A stretch of 21,705 nucleotides of DNA, taken from Candidatus Syntropharchaeum sp. (GTDB lineage: Archaea; Halobacteriota; Syntropharchaeia; Alkanophagales; Methanospirareceae). Shown here in pieces: positions 14,308 through 21,705 of this stretch. The stretch is taken from contig JADHYP010000001.1 in assembly GCA_016782355.1 (NCBI GenBank), positions 1-21,705 of the forward strand. Reading direction: 5' to 3'. Positions within the stretch are counted from its first letter, which is position 1, and every line of letters starts with the position of its first letter. The position numbers were made by a program, and so were the translations under genes. The notes below the pieces were generated by a model. It ran no database searches. It saw nothing but the letters and a program-made list of their open reading frames with translations, and was not told the origin of the DNA.

Positions 14308-14424
14308 TTGAAGAAAGAATGATGTCCCGTGGTTAAATTGCTGCGATAAGGAAACCGCTACAAAAGGAAAGGGTGGAAGAAATAAAAAGAAGTTGGAATA
14401 AAAGGAGGCAAAGAAAAACTCAAA
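14304..14424 (+). pseudogene. second tiny charged ORF, interrupted by TAA
   Basis: ATG 14304 overlaps the preceding stop. The frame gives MIEERMMSRG, a TAA at 14334-14336, then continues open and protein-like (IAAIRKPLQKERVEEIKRSW) to a TAA near 14429. The ten-residue peptide alone is unlikely to be a gene. A decayed basic helical protein, or chance, are both possible. Confidence 0.25.
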
Positions 14425-15090
14425 ATGAATAAGAAACTTGGAATGGGTATTGTTGTAGTAAGCTTGTTGGTAATGGCGTTTCTCTTTGCGCCATTAACGA
14501 CTGCTACCCTGACTTGGAAATACAACGCAACATGTGCAGTAGCTACAGACGATAATCAAGCCGTACTTAAAGTGACTGTACAGTGCGTTTCTCTTGAAAG
14601 CTTCCTCGCCCCTCAGAGTTTAAAAGTGATATTAAGCAATCCTGAAGGAAATACAGTTGGAAAAGAATATATATCGGTTGATGATTTAGAAGATGGTAAA
14701 GAGACAGTATACGTAGATATGGCGGACGGTCAGCCGAAACCAGGACCGTATCTGCTTATACTAAAGACTCGTCAGGATGATAGGATACTCAATAGGACAA
14801 CGGTAACGTTTACAGGAGCCCAATTAAGCATTGAAAAAGTAACAGGCACGTACTCAAAGTATTCCGACGGAACTTGTGATATAAAGAAACTAAGAATAAC
14901 AGTCAGGAATGAGGGCGATTTACCTGCAATTATTTCTAAGGGAATGGTAAGAGTCGGTGATGAAGAGGATGATTTTTATGTACGGGAAAGTGTTATGCCA
15001 GGAGAAGAGCGGACTATAAATGCAACTGCTCAGCTACCATATTTAAAGGGTGCATTACCCGATTTTTACGATAAGAAGTATATTATTTAA
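14425..15090 (+). CDS. secreted protein with two Ig-like beta domains, unknown function
   Basis: Encodes 221 residues. A signal peptide covers about residues 1-28 (MNKKLGMGIVVVSLLVMAFL, ending TTATL). The first domain (residues ~29-130) includes TWKYNATCAVATDDNQAVLKV and PGPYLLILKTRQ. The second (~131-215) starts LSIEKVTGTYSKYSDG and contains LRITVRNEGDLPAI and VMPGEERTINATAQ, the strand pattern of CARDB/FxLYD-like extracellular domains. AAAGGAGG at 14401-14408 lies 16 bases before the ATG, longer than ideal. No membrane anchor at the C-terminus. It is presumably exported to the cell surface or medium; ligand unknown. Confidence 0.7.
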   Translation: MNKKLGMGIVVVSLLVMAFLFAPLTTATLTWKYNATCAVATDDNQAVLKVTVQCVSLESFLAPQSLKVILSNPEGNTVGKEYISVDDLEDGKETVYVDMADGQPKPGPYLLILKTRQDDRILNRTTVTFTGAQLSIEKVTGTYSKYSDGTCDIKKLRITVRNEGDLPAIISKGMVRVGDEEDDFYVRESVMPGEERTINATAQLPYLKGALPDFYDKKYII

Positions 15091-15228
15091 ACTTAACGGA
15101 ATTTTGCCAGTAATGCGATGGGATGTAGTCAAGCGTCCTGTGAGCAAATTTTGAAACACCATGTGTTGAATTACGAAATAGGATATAGTAGCAGAATATG
15201 TAATAACAATTTTAAAGCACACGAAATA

Positions 15229-15241
15229 GAAAAAAAAACCT
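15229..15241 (-). terminator. T-run after the transposase remnant
   Basis: Nine A on the + strand (15230-15238) read as a U-tract directly after the minus-strand stop at 15245-15247. Function as a terminator is inferred. Confidence 0.3.
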
Positions 15242-15244
15242 GAA

Positions 15245-16000
15245 TCACTTTTCTTCTCTCCATTCGCCCTCCCATTTCGCTCTCTTTGCCCTTACCTTCT
15301 TCCGTCCCTTACCCTTCCCTTTCGCATCGTCTGGACGTGTGGGCACAAGTGCGCCATCAATTGTTAGGACCATTATGGGTCGCCATTTCTTCCCTTTGGC
15401 CACTCTCCCCACTTTTTCTTCTATTTCCTCCGCTGAAGGGGCTATATCAAGCACATCCACGATGTCGTGCATCGTATGGTCACTCATAGACAAGCCCGTC
15501 AGCTTCTCGAATATCTCCTGTGCCTTATTGTACGGTAGTTCAGCCCCCACGTTCGCACCCGCTTCCTGCATGTCCCACTGCTTTACACTGTCGGACAGGA
15601 TCAGGACATCGTCGAGAGGATGAAAGCCTTTTTTGCAGTTCGTGCAGTAGAAATAAGGGCGTCTCAGCCTTATTTCCCCTATCATCGTTTCCACAGTCCT
15701 TTCATGCATATCTCTCCGATTCAGCACTCTCCCGCAATTAGGGCACACCATCGTCTCCCGATTTAGCTCATCAGAGCATTTTTCCTTGACGAGCTGTTCC
15801 ACGATTTTCCCCATCAACTCCTGACGCATCTTAAAACTCTCTTTTACGATGCTATCCAAACCTGCTCCTCCTGTCATCGCATCCACCTCGTCCATCCAAC
15901 TATCGATAATATCATGCACTGCCTCCCTACTCGCCTCTTTCGCGTCAATTTTTATTCCAAATTCATCAAGAGGCGAAATAGGGATAGATGCTGTCGCCAT
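15245..16000 (-). pseudogene. C-terminally truncated transposase, ISKra4-like
   Basis: Encodes 251 residues. A zinc ribbon (C86-x2-C89 in VCPNCG, C119-x2-C122 in YFYCTNCKKG) brackets ERTVETMIGEIRLRRPYFYC. Then come DDVLILSD, AELPYNKAQEIFEKLTGLSMS and VLTIDGALVPTRPDD with D215, the first acid of a DDE-type catalytic triad. The order and wording fit ISKra4-family transposases, which run on for roughly another 150-250 residues with the remaining catalytic acids; here the frame ends at TGA 15247-15245 right after GEWREEK. The residues after the TGA (FRF) faintly resemble a continuation, so a nonsense change followed by deletion is possible. No inverted-repeat ends were found. Probably inactive. 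Confidence 0.65.
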
Positions 16001-16121
16001 CTTATTATTTTCCCTCCTATTTTTTATCCGATATCTTTGCCCATTCTCTACGAATCCTTAAATACCCCTCTCTTCCGATGGAAAGGGTATGCAATCACAA
16101 GAAATAAATTTGGATTGGGTA

Positions 16122-16166
16122 AGAGGGTTTTAAAAATCTTTTTATCTTGTCTCTAAAAATTAGGTA
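16122..16166 (+). promoter_or_regulatory. TATA-like region before the hydantoinase B fragment
   Basis: TTTTAAAAATCTTTTTATC at about 16128-16146 lies some 20-40 bases before ATG 16167, so the truncated gene may still be transcribed with a short leader. By eye only. Confidence 0.3.
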
Positions 16167-16844
16167 ATGCACCCAATGAGACCTGTAAACGTTGACGTGC
16201 CTGAAGGCACAATCCTGAATCCAAATCCTCCAGCAGCGGTCTCCAGTGGTAACGTAGAGACGTCACAAAGAATAGTGGATGTCCTGCTACTTGCTCTACA
16301 TGAAGCTATGCCACACAAAATTCCTGCTCAGTCGCAAGGCACAATGAACAACGTGGTAATAGGAGGTGATGCTAACGGAAAAAGGTTTACCTACTATGAA
16401 ACCATCGCCGGAGGTCAGGGGGCATTGCCATATAAGGATGGCGAAAATGGTATTCACACTCACATGACTAACACTGCAAATACGCCGGTAGAAGCTTTGG
16501 AGCTTTCATATCCATTGCAGGTGGAGAGGTATGAACTGATTCCGGATTCCGGCGGTAAAGGCAAGTTCAGAGGTGGGTTGGGCATAAGAAGAGCTATTAA
16601 GCTGTTGGCAGAAGATGCTGCTCTTTCTATTCAATCAGAAAGGAGAAAATACCAGCCAAAAGGATTGCTTGGTGGAGAAAATGGAAGAGCGGGGAAGAAC
16701 TATTTGATCAGGAACAATAGGAGGTTGGATTTGCCTTCAAAAGTTACAATGCGTATCGATAAGGGCGATATAGTGGTTATTGAAACGCCAGGTGGCGGGG
16801 GATATGGGAGAGCAGGAATACGAAAAATAAAAGGAGGGGAATAA
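16167..16844 (+). pseudogene. N-methylhydantoinase B / 5-oxoprolinase beta subunit (HyuB), C-terminal part only
   Basis: Encodes 225 residues that align with roughly the last 40% of HyuB (normally about 520-580 residues). It contains RPVNVDVPEGTILNPNPPAA, GNVETSQRIVDVLLLAL, MNNVVIGG, YETIAGGQGA, DGENGIHTHMTNTANTPVEA and the glycine-rich GGKGKFRGGLGIRR and ETPGGGGYG. HyuB with HyuA performs ATP-dependent hydrolysis of hydantoins or 5-oxoproline; hyuA is absent here. An in-frame TAG at 16161-16163 lies just before the ATG, so the missing N-terminal half is not hidden upstream. Next to a transposase remnant, this looks like a leftover of rearrangement. A stand-alone C-terminal protein is a less likely alternative. 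Confidence 0.75.
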
Positions 16845-16868
16845 AAAATAACCCCCTTAAATCTTCCG

Positions 16869-16874
16869 TTTTTT
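16869..16874 (+). terminator. T6 tract after the HyuB fragment
   Basis: TTTTTT followed by GTTTCTTC lies 25 bases past the TAA, a possible archaeal terminator. Confidence 0.3.
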
Positions 16875-16946
16875 GTTTCTTCGCTTACTGATAATCACTC
16901 ACGTAATTGCTCAATATCCTGTGGTATAAAATCTAAACACTAAATC

Positions 16947-17963
16947 TTAATAAAAAGTTGTTGGTAATGCTTTCTTTCCTGAAGAAAGGTTTGAAATAAG
17001 AACCACCCGGCTTATCTCCGATTCATCCACAATCTTATATTCAGAATCTGAAGACGCCAACCGGTCTGCAATTTCACCTGCAAATTCTTTCACTCGCGAA
17101 TGCGCCGGCATAGCATTACGAGACAACCTTTTCCTTGAATACCCGATGTGCATATACGCTTTTACCTCGACAAAATCAGTATTCGCTCTTTTTAACAATT
17201 CCGCATATCCATCGGGATTCACCATATTCAGCCCCTCTATGCAAGTAATCCGTATCACCGTTCTCGTTCTACCTTTCTTCCTTCTCAGTTCGTCAAGCGA
17301 TTCGTTTATACGAGACCAGTAGTCAGCGTGAGCAACTTTTTTATAAATGGCTTCATCTGGTGCATTCAAGGATAAATATAACTGAGAAGGGCTTATTTCT
17401 CGCAGCACTTCCGGATTCGTGCCGTTCGTCACCACAAAAGTGGTCATGCCTTGCGAATGGAATTCCTGTATAAGCTCCTTCAAATAAGGATACAAAGTAG
17501 GCTCACCTATGAGCGAAATAGCGGCATGCTTTGGGACCTCCGCTTCCGCAAAGGCATCTTTGTTTGTCTTAGGCGAGCCTTTAAACCCGGAAATAAGCCT
17601 CTTTTGCTCTTTTATACACCCTTCTACTATCTCTTCCGGAGAATCCCAACCGATTGACTGCTTCTTTAGCTCGGTCTCCGTTCCTGTGTCTATGTTTATG
17701 TTGAACGCCTCAAGAGGACGCCAACAATGAACGCATCGTTGGTTGCAGAAAATGGAAGGCGTCATCTGGACGCATCTATGCGCGGAAATGCCGTAAAATT
17801 TACCCTTATAGCAATTTCCTTCGCCTCTTATTGATTTCCACAGCCACAAACACGTTTTCACCGCACTATGCTTCTGCGTTCCCACAAAATGATAGCCCTG
17901 CCGTTCCAATGTTCTCTTCGTTTCTTCTCCCTCATCGTAACTCAATGTAGCCTTCGGTTCCAT
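16947..17963 (-). CDS. taw1: tRNA 4-demethylwyosine synthase Taw1 (TYW1), radical SAM
   Basis: Encodes 338 residues. The radical SAM cluster motif is CNQRCVHC (C73, C77, C80). A second cluster is formed by C38, C51 and C64, whose 13/13 spacing is that known for archaeal TYW1. GEPTLYPYLKELI (about 157-169) and VVTNGT (about 181-186) follow, with IGYSRKRLSRNAMP near the C-terminus. The enzyme condenses pyruvate with N1-methylguanosine-37 of tRNA-Phe to make the tricyclic 4-demethylwyosine. Start ATG 17963 overlaps the end of the upstream gene by 32 bases in a different frame; the in-frame TTG seven codons in is an alternative. It forms an operon with the phosphomevalonate dehydratase small subunit. 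Ends in TAA. Confidence 0.93.
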   Translation of the reverse strand: MEPKATLSYDEGEETKRTLERQGYHFVGTQKHSAVKTCLWLWKSIRGEGNCYKGKFYGISAHRCVQMTPSIFCNQRCVHCWRPLEAFNINIDTGTETELKKQSIGWDSPEEIVEGCIKEQKRLISGFKGSPKTNKDAFAEAEVPKHAAISLIGEPTLYPYLKELIQEFHSQGMTTFVVTNGTNPEVLREISPSQLYLSLNAPDEAIYKKVAHADYWSRINESLDELRRKKGRTRTVIRITCIEGLNMVNPDGYAELLKRANTDFVEVKAYMHIGYSRKRLSRNAMPAHSRVKEFAGEIADRLASSDSEYKIVDESEISRVVLISNLSSGKKALPTTFY

Positions 17964-18336
17964 TCACAAGCACCTCCTCCCCGTCCCGTATCAGTTCGTC
18001 TTCGATTGGGTCAATCTCAAGCGAATCAACAGCCGGTATCTCAGCTATAATCGCCCCTACTGCCACTATCGTATCTGCACGGCGATTAATCATGGCACAG
18101 GGGCTTTTTCCATGCTTTTTAAGCTGGTATATCACGTAAGAGCCAACGGTTGAGCCTTTTCCACCGGGAAAAATCAAAACGCAATTCGTTATCTCTTCTC
18201 CATAGACGTCAAGTGATTTATCCACGATAATGCCCGTGGTAGGGTTCACTGCACCGAGGAATGAAATTGTTTGCTTTGAAATTAACGCTTTCCCGGTGGC
18301 TACTCCTTTTGAGATACTCCTGCCTTTTATTTTCAT
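17932..18336 (-). CDS. phosphomevalonate dehydratase small subunit (DUF126 / aconitase X swivel domain)
   Basis: Encodes 134 residues, the full length of the family. MKIKGRSISKGVATGKALIS, then TGIIVDKSLDVYGEEI and LIFPGGKGSTVGSYVIY with conserved S62, and INRRADTIVAVGAIIAEIPAVD are all DUF126 signatures. With the large AcnX subunit it dehydrates 5-phosphomevalonate to trans-anhydromevalonate 5-phosphate in the archaeal mevalonate pathway to isoprenoid lipids. The large subunit is not adjacent. The gene overlaps taw1 by 32 bases, so they are co-transcribed. It is divergent from the prefoldin-ftsY operon. Confidence 0.9.
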   Translation of the reverse strand: MKIKGRSISKGVATGKALISKQTISFLGAVNPTTGIIVDKSLDVYGEEITNCVLIFPGGKGSTVGSYVIYQLKKHGKSPCAMINRRADTIVAVGAIIAEIPAVDSLEIDPIEDELIRDGEEVLVNGTEGYIELR

Positions 18337-18421
18337 TAATAATATCTATTTAACCCAGTCCTACTTAATTTTTATAAGAGTAAAAAAGAAGTAATAATTC
18401 TTGAAGGTAAGGGCGATAAAA
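18337..18421. promoter_or_regulatory. shared divergent promoter of the DUF126-taw1 and prefoldin-ftsY operons
   Basis: TTTTTATAAG at 18369-18378 is a good TATA element on the + strand, and its complement CTTATAAAAA serves the minus strand about 35 bases from ATG 18336. One AT-rich centre may drive both operons; the assignment is by eye. Confidence 0.4.
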
Positions 18422-18895
18422 ATGAATGAAAGAGGGATGGAGAGAGAGGTAACTGAGGGAGAGATGAAGCAGCAAGCAGAAGCGCAATCGCTGGTCTTAA
18501 AATTGCGACAATACCAGGCGCAAGCAGAGACGGCATCGCAGGAATTGATGTTTGTCCGGCAGGCGATAGGTGAGCATGAGAAGGCGATAGAGACGATAAA
18601 GCAGTTGAAGAAGATGAAAGCAGGAGACGAGCTGATAGTGCCAATAGGAGCTAACTCCTCGGTTTACGTTACACTCAGCGATACTGATAAAATAATAGTT
18701 AGAATAGGTGGCGGAGTAAGTGCAGAAAAAAACCCTGATTCTTCGATAGAGTATCTTAAAGAAAATAAGGAGGAGTTAGAGAATTCACTGCGTGAAATGA
18801 CTGGAACATTACAAAGGATGGAGCAGGAGGCGCAGAAATTACAGGCACGATTGCAAGAGATCGCGGCGGCATCCAGCACGGGCGCTGTAAGATAA
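18422..18895 (+). CDS. pfdA: prefoldin alpha subunit
   Basis: Encodes 157 residues from ATG 18422; a TTG at 18401 would add seven residues and is less likely. Two long coiled-coil helices (about residues 10-60, MKQQAEAQSLVLKLRQYQAQ onward, and about 110-150, YLKENKEELENSLREMTGTL onward) flank a beta-hairpin core (DELIVPIGANSSVYVTL and KIIVRIGGGVSAEK), the alpha-class prefoldin layout. In the hexameric chaperone it captures unfolded proteins and hands them to the thermosome. It is the first gene of an operon with ftsY (7-base gap), a pairing widely seen in archaea. Confidence 0.9.
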   Translation: MNERGMEREVTEGEMKQQAEAQSLVLKLRQYQAQAETASQELMFVRQAIGEHEKAIETIKQLKKMKAGDELIVPIGANSSVYVTLSDTDKIIVRIGGGVSAEKNPDSSIEYLKENKEELENSLREMTGTLQRMEQEAQKLQARLQEIAAASSTGAVR

Positions 18896-18902
18896 AACAA
18901 AA

Positions 18903-19859
18903 ATGTTTGAGAAGCTGAGGAACAAGCTAAAGGTCTTTTCTAACACCATCGAGAGGAAAGTAAAAGAGAAGGGAAAGGCGATATTAGAAGGAGAGACGAT
19001 TTTAGATGCTAAAGATTTGAAGGAGCCTTTGCAGGACTTGGAGACGGCGTTACTGGAGAGCGACGTTGCATTATCCGTGGTGGAGGCGCTGATTTCCGGT
19101 GTGAGAGAAGAATTGGTAGGGAAGAGGAAGAAATGGGGCGGGGATACTGGTAGATTGGTAAACGAAGCGGTAAGAGATGCGTTATTAAATGTTTTTTCCG
19201 TGGATGCCGGTGCCGCTGACGTTGCGGAACTCGATTTTGAGCAGTTCGTGGATAAGGGAGATAAGCCCGTAAATATCGTTTTTGTCGGCGTGAACGGGAC
19301 TGGAAAGACAACTAGTATTGCAAAGGTAGCGAAGAAGTTACTGGGGTGGGGGTATTCGGTGGTGATTGCATCCGCGGATACTTACAGAGCTGGCGCAACA
19401 GAACAGATAGAGAAGCACGCAACTAATTTGGGGCTAAAAGTAATAAAGCATCAATATGGTGCGGACCCTGCGGCGGTTGTATATGATGCGATGAAATATG
19501 CGAAGGCGAATGGAAAAGACGTGGTCCTGGCAGATACCGCAGGAAGAATGCATACCTCCGTAAATCTCATGGAGCAGTTGAAGAAGATATGCCGGGTGAC
19601 AAAGCCCGACCTCGTGATATTTGTGGACGAAGCCGTTGCCGGGAACGACGCGGTGGAAAGAGCGAAGAAATTCGACGAAACCGTAGGAATCGATGCCTCG
19701 ATACTTACCAAGGTTGACATAGATGCGAAAGGCGGAGCTGCCATTTCCATCGCTCATTCCACTTCTAAACCCATTTTATTCTTAGGCATGGGGCAGGGAT
19801 ATGAGGACCTTGAGAAGTTCGATGCGGAATGGTTCGTGGACAGGTTATTGGGCGAATGA
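18903..19859 (+). CDS. ftsY: signal recognition particle receptor FtsY
   Basis: Encodes 318 residues, typical for archaea without the long acidic A domain. The N domain is residues 1-110 (LKEPLQDLETALLESDVALSVV). The G domain has GVNGTGKTT at 129-137 (G1), ADTYRAGATEQ at 158-168 (insertion/G2), DTAGR at 211-215 (G3), TKVD at 269-272 (G4) and GGAA at 277-280. The GTPase docks SRP-ribosome complexes (with Ffh/SRP54) at the membrane. ATG 18903 follows the prefoldin stop by seven bases; no clear Shine-Dalgarno is seen, so translational coupling is likely. A 356-codon gene follows 23 bases after the TGA. Confidence 0.96.
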   Translation: MFEKLRNKLKVFSNTIERKVKEKGKAILEGETILDAKDLKEPLQDLETALLESDVALSVVEALISGVREELVGKRKKWGGDTGRLVNEAVRDALLNVFSVDAGAADVAELDFEQFVDKGDKPVNIVFVGVNGTGKTTSIAKVAKKLLGWGYSVVIASADTYRAGATEQIEKHATNLGLKVIKHQYGADPAAVVYDAMKYAKANGKDVVLADTAGRMHTSVNLMEQLKKICRVTKPDLVIFVDEAVAGNDAVERAKKFDETVGIDASILTKVDIDAKGGAAISIAHSTSKPILFLGMGQGYEDLEKFDAEWFVDRLLGE

Positions 19860-19882
19860 GAAGGTAAAGGAAAAAGAAAAAA

Positions 19883-20953
19883 ATGACTCCGGAAGAATAT
19901 AGAAATTTGGTTTTAAGCATAGCAGAGAGAAACGAGGACGTTGAAGTATTACTGAAGCTGGTCTATCTACTGGAAGGGTGTTCATCAGAAGAAGCACTTA
20001 CGAAAAACTTCACGGCATTACGAGGAAAGGAGAGGGAGAAAGAATGCAAGGAATTATTAAAATCACTGAGAAGGAAAAGGGTTTTAATAATAGGTCCTTA
20101 TGACGAGTATATTTGCCCTGCGGGACATGAAAAGGTTTTTGCGGATACCGCAGCCAGCTTTTTACAAGGACCTCACGATTTATCGAAATACATTGAAAAA
20201 GCGGTGAAAGAAGGAAATGAAGCGGCGATAAAAATGATTGAATTGCTTTTGAAAATGTCTATACAGGGAATTACCGGGTTCACGCAATATGAGATTATAA
20301 AAAATGACATGTGTGATATGTTTTCACCTTCGGTTTTCCGTTCCGTAGAAGAGGAGGTTATCAGGGAGAATCTGTGCATTTATGGAAAAAAGCGTAGAAG
20401 GGAATTCTTAGGGTTATACCAAAGTGAGGGAAAAATAGAGGCTGCAAAAGAAAGAGTAAGAGCGTGGAGAGCGGAGAAACTCGCTGCGATGCCCGTGACC
20501 AAAATGCTTGAAGAGTGGATAGGAGAACTTGTAGAGGAAGCGAAAAGAGGAACGGAAGAGCGGAGAGCAGGACTTGCTGAGTGGACTAAATTTACGCAAG
20601 AAGAAATAGATGCTATCGAGGGGCATTTCAGCGGGTTCGCTATGGATGATGGCTTTCTATTTCTTACTGGTGATATGTACGTAAGGCGCGAGACACTTCA
20701 TCTGGTGGTTACTGATAGCTTGTCGAGATATGACGTTAGAGAATGGAGAGACCAGCCGGTGGTTTTTGTAACTGAGGAGATACCGAGCTGGATAGGGAAA
20801 ATGGAGGCTGTGTTTACGGGGGCATATCCTGAGTTATCAAAACGAAAAGTGTCCATTGCGGTTCCGAACAAGGTTGCATACTCGAATTTCAAGCAGAAGC
20901 TTCTTTATGACGTTATAGACCGGTTGGGGATTAGTGAGGTTCTGGAATTTTAG
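19883..20953 (+). CDS. uncharacterised protein, third gene of the prefoldin-ftsY operon
   Basis: Encodes 356 residues with no family I recognise. It is soluble, mostly helical in the first ~230 residues (an acidic N-terminus MTPEEYRNLVLSIAERNEDV, a basic KSLRRKRVLIIGPYDEYICP that could be a winged-helix wing, and a long KIEAAKERVRAWRAEKLAAM helix). The last ~100 residues are mixed alpha/beta (SGFAMDDGFLFLTGDMYVRR, QPVVFVTEEIPSWIGK, KRKVSIAVPNKVAYSNFKQK). The two parts may be separate domains. GAGAAGGTAAAGG lies before ATG 19883. Position directly after ftsY suggests expression with the protein-targeting genes; a functional link is inference. Ends in TAG, which touches the repeat element at 20953. 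Confidence 0.8.
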   Translation: MTPEEYRNLVLSIAERNEDVEVLLKLVYLLEGCSSEEALTKNFTALRGKEREKECKELLKSLRRKRVLIIGPYDEYICPAGHEKVFADTAASFLQGPHDLSKYIEKAVKEGNEAAIKMIELLLKMSIQGITGFTQYEIIKNDMCDMFSPSVFRSVEEEVIRENLCIYGKKRRREFLGLYQSEGKIEAAKERVRAWRAEKLAAMPVTKMLEEWIGELVEEAKRGTEERRAGLAEWTKFTQEEIDAIEGHFSGFAMDDGFLFLTGDMYVRRETLHLVVTDSLSRYDVREWRDQPVVFVTEEIPSWIGKMEAVFTGAYPELSKRKVSIAVPNKVAYSNFKQKLLYDVIDRLGISEVLEF

Positions 20954-21038
20954 TTTACCGCTGAGCCCGCAGAGAACACAGAGAGTTTGGAAAATCATCT
21001 ATCTCATCTCAGCGCTCTCCGTGATCTCGGCGGTAAAC
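20953..21038. repeat. 86-bp inverted-repeat element, family member 3
   Basis: GTTTACCG (20953-20960) and CGGTAAAC (21031-21038) are perfect inverted ends. The interior (CTGAGCCCGCAGAGAACACA and CTCATCTCAGCGCTCTCCGT) is nearly the same as in the copy at 9211-9298. It lies between the convergent ends of the 356-codon gene (overlapping the last base of its TAG) and lonB (16 bases away), the same kind of placement as the element at 4718-4884. Confidence 0.65.
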
Positions 21039-21054
21039 AAATTTTGAGAAAGTT

Positions 21055-21705
21055 TTACTGCTGAATCAGACGTTTATCCACAACGCCCTCCGGAATAATC
21101 TTCTCCACGCCCGTTGTGAACGTTTTTATCTTCTCTATGAACTTCTTCTTCAGTTTACCCACTAAAACGTGTTCAAGCACGTCCTCTATTGTCATCACGG
21201 GTATTATCTTCACCTTATCCTTATACCGGTCTTCGATGAGCACGTCATTCAGGTTTGCCTGTGGAATCAATACTTCTTTGATGCCTGCCTGCGCTGCTGC
21301 CTCCACCTTCGGCGTTATTCCTCCCACGGGCAGCACGTCACCTCGCACGGACAAAGAACCAGTCATCGCCACACTCTGGTCCACCGGGATGTTCTCCAGA
21401 GAAGAAATAACGGCAGTAGCAACGGAAATGCTGGCGGAATCTCCCTCTACGCCTTCGTGCGTGCCTACGAATTGAATATGAATGTCTTTCGTGGATATGT
21501 CCTTCCCGGTGAATTTCTTGAATACCGCGGAGACGTTTTGCACCGCTTCCTGTGCTATTTCCTGCAATCTACCGGTCGCTATTACCTTTCCTTCCTCTCT
21601 CGATTGTGCAGGCGTAACCTCTGCGATTATGGGTAGCATCACACCGGAATCACCCACTACCGCGAGTCCATTCACCTTGCCTATCTCAAACCCTTCGGTG
21701 GTGAA
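21055..21705 (-). CDS. lonB: archaeal Lon-type protease, C-terminal proteolytic domain (gene runs off right edge)
   Basis: The minus-strand frame is open from the right edge ([18 protein letters not shown]) to TAA at 21055-21057, giving 216 residues. It holds the Lon protease core: [11 protein letters not shown] with the catalytic Ser, [20 protein letters not shown] with the catalytic Lys 43 residues later (the spacing seen in Lon), and [11 protein letters not shown]. Archaeal LonB is a membrane-anchored AAA+ hexamer that degrades damaged proteins; its ATPase and membrane parts lie outside the window. The GTG at 21676 is internal, not a start. It is convergent with the ftsY operon. Confidence 0.88.
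   Translation of the reverse strand, partial: FTTEGFEIGKVNGLAVVGDSGVMLPIIAEVTPAQSREEGKVIATGRLQEIAQEAVQNVSAVFKKFTGKDISTKDIHIQFVGTHEGVEGDSASISVATAVISSLENIPVDQSVAMTGSLSVRGDVLPVGGITPKVEAAAQAGIKEVLIPQANLNDVLIEDRYKDKVKIIPVMTIEDVLEHVLVGKLKKKFIEKIKTFTTGVEKIIPEGVVDKRLIQQ

Noticed and set aside
1..21705. CRISPR arrays, rRNA and tRNA genes
   Set aside because: No regularly spaced direct repeats and no tRNA-like cloverleaf or rRNA sequence were noticed on reading; a covariance scan could still find something missed by eye.

Overview
The window is archaeal chromosome. The evidence is a set of archaeal housekeeping genes: archaeal-type phosphopantothenate synthesis (4-phosphopantoate--beta-alanine ligase), the small subunit of phosphomevalonate dehydratase, Taw1 (wyosine synthesis), archaeal PheS, prefoldin alpha, FtsY, an archaeal-type Lon C-terminus and DUF134, plus TATA-like boxes and GGAGGTGA-type ribosome binding sites. 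Bacterial-type MutL, many surface proteins and many small dispersed repeats suggest a methanogen-related euryarchaeon (ANME-1 or a neighbouring lineage). That placement is inference from gene content, not from a marker gene.

Layout. 1-4715 is a surface/secreted protein cluster: the end of a secreted protein, two damaged membrane-anchored Ig-like proteins (one split by an in-frame TAG, one by a frameshift) and a secreted GH17 glycoside hydrolase whose C-terminal domain is repeated at the left edge. 4718-4884 is a small terminal-inverted-repeat element between two convergent genes. 4888-9142 is core: mutL (-), then phosphopantothenate synthesis, DUF134 regulator, Mrp/NBP35 ATPase and a 55-residue cysteine-rich protein (+). 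9309-9754 is a VapBC-like pair whose PIN toxin has lost its middle. 10078-11628 is pheS (-).

11694-16844 is an accessory region. It holds a small membrane protein, two nuclease-like genes, a structure that looks like an integron gene cassette (minus strand, 13300-13922, with an attC-like site at 13294-13387 and matching core sites), small charged ORFs, a secreted protein, a truncated transposase and a 5'-truncated hydantoinase B. 16947-21705 returns to core genes: taw1 and the phosphomevalonate dehydratase small subunit (-), divergent from a prefoldin alpha-ftsY-unknown operon (+), then the 3' part of lonB (-) running off the right edge.

The strongest candidate for something new is the cassette. 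A 157-codon gene is bounded by GTTATACGCC at its front and the complementary GGCGTATAAC at its back. The back site begins a 94-nt attC-like hairpin ending in GTTAAGC, and a second co-directional gene (a PD-(D/E)XK-like nuclease) follows at once. No integrase is in the window. Two related repeat families also sit at gene ends (4718-4884, 9211-9298 and 20953-21038 in one; 6726-6829 in the other).
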